Of a stretch of 64,000 bases of DNA, positions 1 through 9,230 are shown piece after piece. Position 1 is the first letter of the stretch. Each line of letters starts with the position of its first letter. The notes under the pieces are model-generated. The model made no database searches. It saw only the letters and a list, made by a program, of their open reading frames with translations, and was not told the origin of the DNA. The stretch spans positions 558,001 to 622,000 of the forward strand of contig NZ_NBWU01000004.1 in NCBI RefSeq assembly GCF_002514735.1. Direction: 5' to 3'. The position numbers and the translations under genes were made by a program. Source of the stretch: Sediminicola luteus. GTDB lineage: Bacteria > Bacteroidota > Bacteroidia > Flavobacteriales > Flavobacteriaceae.

Positions 1-1
1 T

Positions 2-481
2 TTTGAGACCCCGGTTCTCGAGGAAGCCGTAACCTTGGCCGGACCACTTTTGGCCAAACTTAAGGTGGCCACCACCGGAACCGATGCCGATTGGGTAGTT
101 AAACTGATCGATGTATACCCGCCAGACCATGAAGATTACGAAGAGACCCAAGACCATTTAAAAATGGGCAATTACCACCAAATGGTCCGTTCGGAGGTTA
201 TTAGAGGTCGGTACCGCAACGATTTTGCCAAGCCCGAACCCTTCGAGCCCAACAAAGAAACGGCCGTAGACCTCACTTTGCAAGATGTACTACATACCTT
301 TAAAAAAGGGCATAAAATTCAGGTGCAGATCCAAAGTACTTGGTTTCCGTATATAGATCGGAACCCACAAAATTATGTCGACAATATTTTCTTGGCCAAG
401 GAAAGTGATTTTGGCAAACAGACCCATTCCGTATACAATAGCTCCAAGATTGAGGTAGGTATACTGCCTACCAAAAAATAA
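2..481 (+). CDS. CocE/NonD family hydrolase, C-terminal part (5' truncated by window edge)
   Basis: The reading frame is open from base 2, so the gene enters from outside the window; the first TTG in frame is not a credible start. About 159 residues remain. They match the C-terminal jelly-roll domain of X-Pro dipeptidyl-peptidase/CocE-type serine hydrolases: an early stretch on cargo properties (VKLIDVYPPD), then a conserved R-GRYRNDF-like segment, and near the end a QIQSTWFPYIDRNPQ stretch typical of this domain. The catalytic alpha/beta-hydrolase part is missing here, so the substrate (peptide or glutaryl-amide-type acyl bond) cannot be judged. A strong terminator follows, so this ends a transcription unit. 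Family call is fairly sure; function is not. Confidence 0.8.
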   Translation, partial: FETPVLEEAVTLAGPLLAKLKVATTGTDADWVVKLIDVYPPDHEDYEETQDHLKMGNYHQMVRSEVIRGRYRNDFAKPEPFEPNKETAVDLTLQDVLHTFKKGHKIQVQIQSTWFPYIDRNPQNYVDNIFLAKESDFGKQTHSVYNSSKIEVGILPTKK

Positions 482-565
482 GGATATATTCTGAAAATAC
501 TAAGTAATGTTACCAAGTTGACACTTACTGTCGATAAAAACTACTAAAATCCATTCAATACTATC

Positions 566-594
566 AAAAAGCAGGCTTTTATGCCTGCTTTTTT
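566..594 (+). terminator. Rho-independent terminator
   Basis: Stem GCAGGC (571-576) pairs with GCCTGC (583-588), flanked by five A upstream and six T downstream, so it can act in both directions. It separates the CocE-type gene from the penicillin-acylase gene. Confidence 0.85.
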
Positions 595-623
595 GGGTAA
601 AATGGGGTACATTTAAGGCAATT

Positions 624-3047
624 ATGAAGCTATTTAAAAAATTCCTGTGGATACTTATCGGCCTGGTAGGATTGATCAGTATCGCCGTATTACTATTCGT
701 ACAACACCTAAAACCAGAATATGAAGGGGAGGTAGAAATGGCCGATCTTTCGGCCAAGGTCGAGGTGTACTACGACACCTATGGTATACCCCATATCTAT
801 GCACAAAACACGGCCGATGCCTATAAGGCCTTGGGTTATGTACATGCCCAAGACAGACTTTGGCAAATGGAGTTACTACGCAGGATAGGTACAGGAGGTT
901 TATCCGAGGTTTTCGGTAAGGACCTTTTGGAGACCGATAAGTTCTTCCTGGCTATGGGCATTGAGGAAGCCACGCACAAAACTGTAAAGAACCTAGATCC
1001 TAAAAGTGACGAAGTACGATTGGCCCAGGCCTATCTTTCGGGTATCAATCAGTTTATAGCCGATGGCCCTACCCCCATCGAGTTTTACCTGACCGGAATC
1101 GATAAGAAGGCCTTCGCCATGGAAGACATTCTCAATGTAATGGGCTATATGTCTTTTAGTTTTGCCATGGCCCATAAAACCGACCCTTGGGTAAGTCGCC
1201 TGAACGATAAACTTGGCCCAAAATACTTAAAGGACCTAGGCTTGGATGTAGACCCCAATACCCAGCTCATCCCAAATTTTCCGAATCGGGCCCAACGTGA
1301 CAGCCTTTCACTACATACCGATTCTATAGCCACCAATGCCATGGCCCAGGTTTTGGAACCCCTGGAAGCCTTATCTATTCCACTGTTCGAAGGTAGTAAC
1401 AGCTGGGTAATTGGTCCGCAGAAAACAGCCACGGGTAAGGTTATTTTTGCCAACGACCCCCATATCGGATTTGCACAACCATCGGTTTGGTTCGAGGCCC
1501 ATATCAACACCCCCGATTACGAAATGTATGGCTATCATTTGGCCGGAATGCCATTTCCGCTCTTAGGGCATAACCGTCAAATGGCCTATGGGTTGACCAT
1601 GTTCGAAAACGACGACATCGATTTTTATTACGAAACCGCCAATGCCGAAGGCACCCAATACAAAACCCCCGATGGCTGGAGGGACTTTTCCACCCACGAA
1701 AGGGAAATTATAGTAAAAGACAGTGGTTTGGTCAAATTCAGTTATAAAGAGACCCTACATGGCCCCATTTTAAATGGTATCGCCAATCAGGTTCAGGGCG
1801 ATAGGCCCATAGCCATGAAATGGATCTATACTCAAGAAGACAACCAATTGTTATCGGCCGTATTTGGTATGACCCAAGCCCAAAACCTAAAAGATTTCAA
1901 AACCTCGGTCAGTAAAATACATGCCCCGGGGCTCAATGTAATGTATGGCGATGTCGATAACAATATCGCTTGGACCGCAGCCGGAAAATTATATGAAATG
2001 CCCAAAGGGGTACAAACCAAAATGGTCTTGGACGGAAGCTCGGGCGAAGATGAACCATTACGTTTCCTAGACTTTAGCGAGAACCCGCAATCAGTTAACC
2101 CACCTTGGGGTTACGTATATTCGGCCAACAATCAACCCGATACCATTTCGGGTATATGGTACCCAGGTTATTATCTGCCTGAAAACAGGGGTAAACGCAT
2201 TGTACAATTGCTGGAAGCCAAAAACGATTGGGACCGTGAAAATGTAGAGACGATGATCAACGATGTAACCTCTTCCATGACCCCGACCGTTGTAAAGGAA
2301 ATCTTTAAATGCATCAACATCAAGGAACTTTCCGATGACCATAGTGACAAATTGGATATTCTGGGCCAATGGGATGGAAACTATCAATTAGATCGAATTG
2401 AGCCTACCATTTACCATCGCTGGGAGTATTTCTTCCTTAAAAACACTTTTGAAGATGAAATGGGACCGGAAATGTTCAAGGAGTTTTTGGCGACCCATTT
2501 GCATAAACGTATCACGGTTCCTATGATATCGGATGAAGGCGGCAAATCGATTTGGTGGGATAATGTAAAGACTACCGACACTATAGAATGGAAATCGACC
2601 ATAGTTACCCAATCCTTTCAACAAGCCATGGAAGCCTTGGAAAAGGAATTGGGGCAAGATCGTGAACAATGGACCTGGAACCGGGTACACACCTTGGAGC
2701 ACGGTCACCCCATTGGGCAGGTAGAAAGTTTACGTTCGTTCTTCAACGTAGGCCCCTTTCCTATCGTGGGCACACGGGAAGTAATCAATAATCTGGCCTT
2801 TAAATACGATGGCAGCGGCGATTACAAGGTAGGTTCGGGCCCCTCGACACGTAGGGTAATCGATTTTTCCGATATCGAAAATAGCCGCAGTATTTTACCC
2901 ACGGGCCAATCAGGTAATCCGTTCAGTACCCATTATAAAGACCAGGCCGAATTGTACAATGCTGGCAAATTCCGGAAGATGTTATTGAATACGGAGGAAA
3001 TCCAATCCAAAACCAGTACCGTACTTCGTTTCTCAAAAGCCGAATAG
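624..3047 (+). CDS. Penicillin acylase family protein (Ntn hydrolase, peptidase S45)
   Basis: 807 residues, normal length for the S45 family. A hydrophobic N-terminal segment (about residues 8-27) is a signal anchor or signal peptide, so the enzyme should act outside the inner membrane. The alpha-chain region has the usual pattern IPHIYAQN then GYVHAQDRLWQME. The autoprocessing site is visible at GSNSW: Ser258 would become the N-terminal nucleophile of the beta chain, followed by NDPH a little later as in the family. Members hydrolyse amide bonds of acylated compounds (beta-lactams, acyl-homoserine lactones, aculeacin); which substrate is used here cannot be read from sequence. It stands alone between a terminator and comM. 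Start chosen at 624 because the hydrophobic segment follows directly. Confidence 0.9.
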   Translation: MKLFKKFLWILIGLVGLISIAVLLFVQHLKPEYEGEVEMADLSAKVEVYYDTYGIPHIYAQNTADAYKALGYVHAQDRLWQMELLRRIGTGGLSEVFGKDLLETDKFFLAMGIEEATHKTVKNLDPKSDEVRLAQAYLSGINQFIADGPTPIEFYLTGIDKKAFAMEDILNVMGYMSFSFAMAHKTDPWVSRLNDKLGPKYLKDLGLDVDPNTQLIPNFPNRAQRDSLSLHTDSIATNAMAQVLEPLEALSIPLFEGSNSWVIGPQKTATGKVIFANDPHIGFAQPSVWFEAHINTPDYEMYGYHLAGMPFPLLGHNRQMAYGLTMFENDDIDFYYETANAEGTQYKTPDGWRDFSTHEREIIVKDSGLVKFSYKETLHGPILNGIANQVQGDRPIAMKWIYTQEDNQLLSAVFGMTQAQNLKDFKTSVSKIHAPGLNVMYGDVDNNIAWTAAGKLYEMPKGVQTKMVLDGSSGEDEPLRFLDFSENPQSVNPPWGYVYSANNQPDTISGIWYPGYYLPENRGKRIVQLLEAKNDWDRENVETMINDVTSSMTPTVVKEIFKCINIKELSDDHSDKLDILGQWDGNYQLDRIEPTIYHRWEYFFLKNTFEDEMGPEMFKEFLATHLHKRITVPMISDEGGKSIWWDNVKTTDTIEWKSTIVTQSFQQAMEALEKELGQDREQWTWNRVHTLEHGHPIGQVESLRSFFNVGPFPIVGTREVINNLAFKYDGSGDYKVGSGPSTRRVIDFSDIENSRSILPTGQSGNPFSTHYKDQAELYNAGKFRKMLLNTEEIQSKTSTVLRFSKAE

Positions 3048-3125
3048 GGATTTCCGAACAAGGGTTTTTATAATCACTTGGCCTAAATATTGGTAAACCC
3101 AACATCCATTTTTTTAAATTATGGA

Positions 3126-4661
3126 ATGCTTACCAAAATATACAGTAGTGCGGTTTTTGGCATTGACGCCTCAACCATCACCGTAGAAGTAAATATAGGC
3201 AAAGGTGTGGGGTACCATTTGGTGGGACTACCCGATAATGCCATTCGTGAAAGTAATTTTAGGATATCTGCCGCCTTACAGAACAATGGCTACAAAGTGC
3301 CCGGTAAAAAAATTACCATTAATATGGCACCTGCCGATATGCGTAAGGAAGGTTCGGCCTACGACCTTACCTTGGCCATAGGGGTACTCCATGCCTCTGA
3401 GCAATTACAGACCGAAAAACTAGACGATTATATTATCATGGGTGAATTGTCTTTGGATGGCAGTTTACAACCCATAAAAGGGGCTTTGCCCATTGCCATT
3501 CAGGCCCAAAAAGACGGGTTCAAAGGTTTTATCTTACCCAAGGACAACGCGCAAGAAGCAGCCATAGTTAATGGATTGGAAGTATACGGAATGGATAACC
3601 TTTTGGAAGTTATCGGCTTTTTGGAAGGGAAAAACGAAGTTGCACCTTTTCGAGTAGATAGCCAAGCCTATTTTGCGACGGAATCGGCAATGCCCATCCA
3701 TGATTTTTCAGAGGTAAAAGGCCAAGAAAGTATCAAAAGGGCCATGGAGATTGCTGCCGCCGGAGGTCATAATATTATACTTATCGGTCCGCCCGGGGCC
3801 GGAAAAACCATGTTGGCCAAACGCCTGCCTTCCATTTTACCACCCATGAGTTTGGATGAAGCCTTGGAGACCACCAAAATACATTCCGTAGTCGGCAAGG
3901 TTCAAAACCAAGGCCTGGTAGCCCAGCGTCCCTTTCGTAACCCGCATCACTCATCGTCGGACATAGCCCTTGTGGGTGGGGGTAGCTACCCCCAACCCGG
4001 AGAAATCTCGTTGGCGCATAATGGGGTATTGTTCTTGGATGAATTACCGGAATTTAAACGTGGGGTACTAGAGGTCATGCGGCAACCTTTGGAAGATCGG
4101 GAAGTAACCATTTCCCGAGCCCGTTTTACGGTAACCTACCCGTGCAGTTTTATGTTGGTGGCCAGCATGAACCCGAGTCCGAGTGGTTATTTTAACGAAC
4201 CAGGTGCCCCGGTTACCTCGACCCCGGCCGAAATGCAACGCTATTTAAACCGTATCTCGGGGCCCCTACTCGACCGTATCGATATCCATATCGAGGTGAC
4301 CCCGGTACCTTTTGAAAAACTATCAGACGACCGTCGGGGCGAACCCAGCGCCCTAATCCGGGAAAGGGTTACACAGGCCAGAGACATACAGACCCAGCGT
4401 TTTAAAACCCAAGAAAGCCTGCACTATAATGCCCAAATGGGGCCCAAACAAATCAGTGAATACTGTGCCTTGGACCAAACCGCCAAAAACCTACTGAAAG
4501 ATGCTATGGAACGTTTGAACCTTTCGGCCCGGGCCTATGATCGTATTTTAAAAGTATCGCGCACCATTGCCGATTTGGAAGCTGTAAAAGACATAAGCCC
4601 AAGCCATATTGCCGAAGCCATACAATACCGTAGTCTGGATCGCGATGGTTGGTTGGGATAA
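3126..4661 (+). CDS. comM: YifB/ComM family AAA+ ATPase (Mg chelatase-like)
   Basis: 511 residues from the Met at 3126; an earlier in-frame ATG at 3090 adds 12 unconserved residues, whereas MLTKIYSSAVFGIDA is the usual N-terminus of the family. Domains in order: ChlI-like N-terminal Lon-S5-like fold (to about 190), AAA+ core with Walker A GPPGAGKT at 221-228 and the LFLDELPEF Walker B, then a C-terminal Mg-chelatase-like domain. ComM is a hexameric helicase that promotes branch migration during natural transformation. The stop codon abuts the stop codon of the convergent DegT-type gene with no base between them. Confidence 0.93.
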   Translation: MLTKIYSSAVFGIDASTITVEVNIGKGVGYHLVGLPDNAIRESNFRISAALQNNGYKVPGKKITINMAPADMRKEGSAYDLTLAIGVLHASEQLQTEKLDDYIIMGELSLDGSLQPIKGALPIAIQAQKDGFKGFILPKDNAQEAAIVNGLEVYGMDNLLEVIGFLEGKNEVAPFRVDSQAYFATESAMPIHDFSEVKGQESIKRAMEIAAAGGHNIILIGPPGAGKTMLAKRLPSILPPMSLDEALETTKIHSVVGKVQNQGLVAQRPFRNPHHSSSDIALVGGGSYPQPGEISLAHNGVLFLDELPEFKRGVLEVMRQPLEDREVTISRARFTVTYPCSFMLVASMNPSPSGYFNEPGAPVTSTPAEMQRYLNRISGPLLDRIDIHIEVTPVPFEKLSDDRRGEPSALIRERVTQARDIQTQRFKTQESLHYNAQMGPKQISEYCALDQTAKNLLKDAMERLNLSARAYDRILKVSRTIADLEAVKDISPSHIAEAIQYRSLDRDGWLG

Positions 4662-5852
4662 TTAAAGCCTTTTTAGTATCTCTACCATTTTATTGGCCCT
4701 TTCTTGAGTCTCCTCTATACTCCACCCTAATTTGATAAGGCAAGAAATATTGCGCCCCATCCAATGGTCTGATTGTGAGAAATCGGTTTGGGAAAAATCT
4801 TGTAGTCCGGCCAAAACCTCTTGAGGTAATTTACCTAGGGATTTCTTATGCTGAAGATGCTCCCATTTTCTATAATAATGCCAATTGTTATCATACCAAT
4901 AGAAACAGGCATCGATTCCGGCTTCCTTTAGTGCGATACTTGCTTTTTGGGCCAAATCGGTATTGGGCATAAAAAAGCTCAAAAAAGAATAATTCTGACT
5001 CCCCTTTTCCGGAATGCTACGCAGCTTTAGTCCATCTACTTCCATTAAAGCATTCTCCAGTATGGCGTAACGTTCTTTTTGAGTAGCTACAAAATTATCT
5101 AAACGATCGATTTGGGCCACACCAACAGCCGCATTCAATTCCGAAATCCGATAATTATACCCCAGAAACGGGTGTGACTCGGCCCCACGATCATTCCCAA
5201 CATGGTCGTGTCCGTGATCCGAAAAATGGTCGGCATGAGTATAATAAGAAGCATTATTGGTGATGACAGCCCCACCTTCGCCGCATGTTATTGTCTTTAC
5301 AAAATCGAAACTAAAGCAACCTAAATCGCCATAAGCCCCCAAGGGGATGCCATCAAAACTACCGCCAATGGCTTGGCAGGCATCTTCCAACAACAATAGA
5401 TTATGGGTTTTACAGATAGCCTTCAATCGAGCTAGATCGGCCATGGAACCGCACATATGTACCGGCATTACCACCTTGGTCTTTGGTCCTATGGCCTTTT
5501 CAACCGCCTGTGGGCATAGGGTAAGGGTATCGTCTATATCAACCAAAATCGGTACAGCACCCAAAGCCAGAACGGCCTCAAAACTGGCCACAAATGTAAA
5601 GGTGGGTAAAATGACCTCATCGCCTGCCCCTACTCCGGCACTGGCCAAGGCCACGGTTATTGCAGCGGTACCACTACTGACCAATTGGGCATGGGATACT
5701 TGCATACGCTTGCAAAGTTTGGCTTCCAATTCTTTCGATTTCCATTGGCCGTTACGCATGCCATCGAAACCATAGCGCATTAATACCCCACTGTCCAATA
5801 CTTGTTGCACTTCCCGCTTTTCTAGTTCTCCGAATTTTTCGAATCCTGGCAT
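4662..5852 (-). CDS. DegT/DnrJ/EryC1/StrS family PLP-dependent aminotransferase
   Basis: 396 residues, full length for sugar-nucleotide aminotransferases of this family. The N-terminal half has the SSGTAAI cofactor-phosphate loop and the LLEDACQAIG segment with the PLP-contacting Asp; Lys186 in FDFVKTITCGEGG is the Schiff-base lysine. Such enzymes aminate keto-sugars for lipopolysaccharide, capsule or secondary metabolites. No other sugar-nucleotide genes are nearby, so this copy looks orphaned and its substrate is open. It is convergent with comM (zero-base gap) and follows the TSUP gene on the same strand by 33 bases, so the two may be co-transcribed. Confidence 0.88.
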   Translation of the reverse strand: MPGFEKFGELEKREVQQVLDSGVLMRYGFDGMRNGQWKSKELEAKLCKRMQVSHAQLVSSGTAAITVALASAGVGAGDEVILPTFTFVASFEAVLALGAVPILVDIDDTLTLCPQAVEKAIGPKTKVVMPVHMCGSMADLARLKAICKTHNLLLLEDACQAIGGSFDGIPLGAYGDLGCFSFDFVKTITCGEGGAVITNNASYYTHADHFSDHGHDHVGNDRGAESHPFLGYNYRISELNAAVGVAQIDRLDNFVATQKERYAILENALMEVDGLKLRSIPEKGSQNYSFLSFFMPNTDLAQKASIALKEAGIDACFYWYDNNWHYYRKWEHLQHKKSLGKLPQEVLAGLQDFSQTDFSQSDHWMGRNISCLIKLGWSIEETQERANKMVEILKRL

Positions 5853-5885
5853 TTTTTATACTTATAGGTTAGTTCTAAGCTCTTA

Positions 5886-6641
5886 TTATTGGAAAAACCA
5901 CAGTTTAATGGCCATGGCGACCACCATTATCACCAAAAAGGTTTTAATGAATCCATCGCCTTTTTTAACCGAAACCCTACTCGCTACCCAGCCCCCAGTA
6001 CCATTACCCAGTGCCAAGATGCCTCCTATTTTCCAATCCACCTTATCGTTCAACACAAAAACGGCCAAAGCTGACAAGGTATATATCAACACTACGGCAA
6101 CCTTAGTGGCATTGGCCCGCACCAAGGTCATTTTATTGACATGATGTAGGAACATAATTATGATAAACCCAATTCCTGCATTAATGAATCCGCCATAAAT
6201 TCCGATGCAGAAAAAAGCCAGAATACCGAGCCAAAGGTATTTTCCGGTAATACGTTCTTGCACCGATTCCAATTTCATTTTCGGGCCAAAAAGTATGATA
6301 ACCACCACAACTATCATAACGATGGCCAAGATGCGGTTAAAGAGTTCCCCCTTGATATCTACTGCGATTGAAGCACCGATTACGGCACCGATAAGTGCAG
6401 CAATACCCAAATAGATATTAAAAGGAAAAGTGGAAACCCCTTTGCTTTTGAATCCGGCCGTAGCCAGACCGGTCTGCACCACTATGGCCACCCTATTGGT
6501 ACCATTGGCAATGGCAGGCGGAAGACCCAGAAAAATAAGGGTTGGTAGGATTAACAAAGACCCACCTCCGGCCAAGGTATTGATAAAACCTACGGTAAAC
6601 CCGACCCCGACCAATAAAGGATAATGCCACCATTCTTGCAT
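5886..6641 (-). CDS. TSUP family (TauE/SafE-like) membrane transporter
   Basis: 251 residues with about seven to eight hydrophobic segments and the family signature GxxxGFINTLAGGGSLLxxP near the N-terminus (about residues 12-34), repeated in weaker form in the second half (GGFINAGIGF). TSUP proteins carry sulfite, sulfonates, sulfoacetate or other organic anions across the inner membrane. The substrate is not evident, although a sulfur compound would fit a genome with many sulfatases (inference). It lies upstream of the DegT-type gene on the same strand. Confidence 0.9.
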   Translation of the reverse strand: MQEWWHYPLLVGVGFTVGFINTLAGGGSLLILPTLIFLGLPPAIANGTNRVAIVVQTGLATAGFKSKGVSTFPFNIYLGIAALIGAVIGASIAVDIKGELFNRILAIVMIVVVVIILFGPKMKLESVQERITGKYLWLGILAFFCIGIYGGFINAGIGFIIIMFLHHVNKMTLVRANATKVAVVLIYTLSALAVFVLNDKVDWKIGGILALGNGTGGWVASRVSVKKGDGFIKTFLVIMVVAMAIKLWFFQ

Positions 6642-6763
6642 GCCTACAAATGTAAGCTAACCAAGCGGAATTATGATTTTATCACAAAAAATGTGTTTTC
6701 TGACAAATCTCATATGGAATATAGGGTATTTATTAGTAATTTGTAACCATAAACGCACTTCAA

Positions 6764-7411
6764 ATGATTGAAATTCAGCGGTATGTAGACCATACCCTAC
6801 TAAAACCGACGGCCACAATTAACGAAATACAACAACTTTGTGAGGAAGCCGTTGCCCATAATTTTTATGCGGTCTGTGTAAATGGTTGCCATGTTGCACC
6901 TGCCAAAGAGTTTATTCACGATAGTCCGGTTAAGTTGGCTGCCGTAATCGGATTTCCCTTAGGGGCCATGACCACGGAAGCCAAAGTTTGTGAGGCCAGA
7001 CAATGTGTTTCGCAGGGTGCAGACGAAATCGATATGGTATTGAACTTGGGGCACCTTAAGGCCCAAGATTATATGAAGGTAGAAAGTGACATTAAGGCGG
7101 TAAAAGATGCCATTGGTGATGCCTGCCTAAAGGTAATTTTCGAAACTTGTTTTTTAGATGAATTCGAAATTCAGGTAGCGACACGTTTATCTATTTCTGC
7201 CGGAGCCGATTATATCAAAACCTCTACCGGATTTGGAACCGGGGGTGCGACCCTAAAAGATGTAGAAACCATGAAACGGGCCGCCGAAGGAAAGGTAAAA
7301 ATAAAAGCCTCTGGAGGTATACGAGATCAAAAGACCGCTTTAGCCTATATCGAAGCCGGGGTGGACAGAATCGGGACCTCCTCGGGTATTAAAATCGTAC
7401 AGGGCGTATGA
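6764..7411 (+). CDS. deoC: Deoxyribose-phosphate aldolase
   Basis: 215 residues, standard length. It cleaves 2-deoxyribose-5-phosphate to glyceraldehyde-3-phosphate and acetaldehyde. Catalytic residues are all in place: Asp90 in ADEIDMVLN, the Schiff-base Lys152 in YIKTSTGF, and Lys181 in KIKASGG. Its stop codon overlaps the start of deoD in an ATGA, which implies translational coupling and a two-gene nucleoside-salvage operon. Confidence 0.97.
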   Translation: MIEIQRYVDHTLLKPTATINEIQQLCEEAVAHNFYAVCVNGCHVAPAKEFIHDSPVKLAAVIGFPLGAMTTEAKVCEARQCVSQGADEIDMVLNLGHLKAQDYMKVESDIKAVKDAIGDACLKVIFETCFLDEFEIQVATRLSISAGADYIKTSTGFGTGGATLKDVETMKRAAEGKVKIKASGGIRDQKTALAYIEAGVDRIGTSSGIKIVQGV

Positions 7412-8106
7412 GTGTACATATAGATGCAAAACCAGGTGAAGTGGCCGAGACCATTCTACTACCTGGCGACCCGTTACGGGCACAATGGATCGCAGAAACC
7501 TATTTAGAAGATACCATATGCTATAACCAGGTTAGGGGCATGCTGGGCTTTACCGGAACCTACAAAGGAAAAAGGATTTCGGTACAAGGCACGGGTATGG
7601 GTATTCCTTCGTGTATGATATACACCCACGAGCTCATAACGGAATACGGGGTTAAAAACCTAATTCGGGTAGGTTCTGCAGGGGCTTACCAAGCGGATCT
7701 TAAACTGCACGACATCGTGCTTGCCCTCTCGGCATCTACCACTTCGGGTATTAACCAAGAACGTTTTAAGGGCTATACCTATGCACCAACGGCCCATTTC
7801 GAATTAGTGACCCGGGCCATTGAACAGGCCAAGAAAATGGCCATAGATATAAAAGGTGGTAATGTCTTATCTGCCGACACCTTTTACGAAGACCGGTTCG
7901 AGTCTTACGAACAATGGGCCAAATTTGGGGTGTTATGTGTAGAAATGGAAACAGCCGGTTTGTACACTTTAGCTGCTAAACACGGGGTAAAAGCCTTATC
8001 TATTTTAACGATTTCAGACTCTTTGGTTACGGGCGAAAGAACCACTGCGGCAGAACGCGAAAAAGGCTTTGGTACCATGGCTCAATTGGCCTTGGAAATG
8101 GTCTAA
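7408..8106 (+). CDS. deoD: Purine-nucleoside phosphorylase, DeoD type
   Basis: 232 residues, typical of the hexameric low-molecular-weight PNP. Seen motifs: [14 protein letters not shown] near the N-terminus for phosphate binding, the RVGSAGAY loop, VEMETAGLY for ribose contact, and ISDSLVTGE with the catalytic Asp near the C-terminus. It phosphorolyses purine (deoxy)nucleosides to base and (deoxy)ribose-1-phosphate. The product deoxyribose-phosphate feeds DeoC after isomerisation; no phosphopentomutase is present here. The start overlaps the deoC stop by four bases. Confidence 0.96.
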   Translation: MSVHIDAKPGEVAETILLPGDPLRAQWIAETYLEDTICYNQVRGMLGFTGTYKGKRISVQGTGMGIPSCMIYTHELITEYGVKNLIRVGSAGAYQADLKLHDIVLALSASTTSGINQERFKGYTYAPTAHFELVTRAIEQAKKMAIDIKGGNVLSADTFYEDRFESYEQWAKFGVLCVEMETAGLYTLAAKHGVKALSILTISDSLVTGERTTAAEREKGFGTMAQLALEMV

Positions 8107-8116
8107 CAACTGAAAA

Positions 8117-8147
8117 CCAGAGTATTTAGAACCATCTGGGCTTTTTT
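8117..8147 (+). terminator. Probable terminator of deoCD
   Basis: CCAGA (8117-8121) pairs with TCTGG (8135-8139), followed by GC and six T. The stem is short and the loop is 13 bases, so moderate confidence. Confidence 0.5.
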
Positions 8148-8193
8148 AACCAAAAAAGCAGCTCAAAAGCAATGATTATTGAAAAAAGTGGTT

Positions 8194-8201
8194 TATATTT
8201 G
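8194..8201 (+). promoter_or_regulatory. Bacteroidota -7 element of the tRNA-Ser gene
   Basis: TATATTTG fits TAnnTTTG and ends 11 bases before the mature tRNA 5' end, a normal spacing. No convincing -33 TTTG box was found. Confidence 0.6.
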
Positions 8202-8212
8202 CAGCCGCTATT

Positions 8213-8297
8213 GGAGAAGTGGCAGAGTGGTCGAATGCACCGGTCTTGAAAACCGGCGAGGGTCACACCTCCGGGGGTTCGAATCCCTCCTTCTCCG
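8213..8297 (+). tRNA. tRNA-Ser (anticodon UGA)
   Basis: 85 bases without encoded CCA. The acceptor stem GGAGAAG pairs with CTTCTCC (8290-8296) and is followed by discriminator G at 8297. The anticodon stem CCGGT/ACCGG encloses loop CTTGAAA with anticodon TGA. A long variable arm (GCGAGGGTCACACCTC region) marks it as a class II serine tRNA, and the T-loop GTTCGAATC is canonical. The last 16 bases are the start of the tandem 162-bp units that follow. Confidence 0.96.
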
Positions 8298-8783
8298 CAA
8301 AAGGAAGCCGAGTGTTTACACTTGGCTTTTTTTATACCCGTTGGCCAAAGCTTGCTTTAGGACATAAGGGGATGAAAAAAGACAATGGTTTCTGAAGGAA
8401 ACTTGGCTTCTATGTTTGCCCGGGAACACCTACCGGGATATCCAATCCCTCCTTCTCCGCAAAAGGAAGCCGAGTGTTTACACTTGGCTTTTTTTATACC
8501 CGTTGGCCAAAGCTCGCTTTAGGACATAAGGGGATGAAAAAAGACAATGGTTTCTGCAAGAAATTTGGCTTCCATGCTTGCCCGGGAACACCTACCGGGA
8601 TATTCAATCTCTCCTTCTCCGCAAAAGGAAGCCGAGTGTTTACACTTGGCTTTTTTTATGCCCGTTGGCCAAAGCTTGCTTTAGGACATAAGGGGATGAA
8701 AAAAGACAATGGTTTCTGAAGGAAATTTGGCTTCCATGCTTGCCCGGGAACACCTTCCAGGATATCTAATCCCGCTTTCACCG
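8282..8783 (+). repeat. Tandem array of three 162-bp units, each starting with the tRNA-Ser 3' end
   Basis: Units begin at 8282, 8444 and 8606, exactly 162 bases apart, and differ at only a handful of positions. Each starts with the tRNA tail AATCCCTCCTTCTCCG (unit 3 has one change), then a terminator hairpin, a conserved middle with ATAAGGGGATGAAAAAAG, and a CCCGGGAACACCTACCGGG-like hairpin at the end (CAGG in unit 3). At 8768-8783 a fourth, degenerate tRNA tail appears (13 of 16 bases match) and the array stops. Apparent open frames through it run across the tRNA and repeat themselves, so coding is unlikely. The structure could come from repeated duplication of a tRNA-tail/terminator segment or from scars of site-specific integration at tRNA-Ser. 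Confidence 0.93.
8305..8333 (+). terminator. Terminator of tRNA-Ser, copied in every repeat unit
   Basis: AAGCCGAGTG (8305-8314) pairs with CACTTGGCTT (8319-8328) around a four-base loop, with one G-T pair and a seven-T run. Identical hairpins recur at 8467-8495 and 8629-8657, so a transcript that reads through the first meets two more. Confidence 0.85.
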
Positions 8784-9230
8784 AAATTCAATTATCCCTT
8801 ACAAGGAAATTAAGCATTGCTTTCTTAAGCATGTAAACGAATTTATCTTCACAAACCTGAGCATGCCGCAACCATTACAAGCCTTGGATTGTGGTTCGAC
8901 TTCCACTTACCCTTTTTTGAATCAATCAATCCATTTCCAAAGTCAAGCCACAAGTATTCTAGTCGAATACCCATTTTACAAAACTGATATTCAATATATT
9001 AACTCTCCTGTCCGATATCAAATATTTGACTGTCCGAAATGATATATCCCACAAGACATGAAGAAATATAGGTCTATCGTTTATTTGCCGGATTCAATAT
9101 CGACGCGCACAAAACAATTCCTTAATCTATCAAACTTAACCACTAGCGATTCTTTATAGCTCTTACACAAAACAACAAAACGGCCATAACATAATCAGTG
9201 CCATGAGTCCAATTTTAATCTATACAAGTC
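8784..9230. other. Non-coding AT-rich stretch
   Basis: No credible open frame on either strand. The only structure noticed is a partly repeated CTGTCCGATAT / CTGTCCGAAATGATAT around 9010-9045 with a short palindrome ATCAAATATTTGA between. It lies between the tRNA array and an unknown secreted protein and may be part of an accessory insertion. Confidence 0.5.

Noticed and set aside
8179-8719. Open frames of 62 and 81 codons through the tRNA and repeat units
   Set aside because: They read across a tRNA and its terminators and simply repeat with the 162-bp unit; no independent coding evidence.
8282-8783. Tandem array as a CRISPR
   Set aside because: Units are 162 bases with no short repeat/variable-spacer structure and no cas genes nearby.
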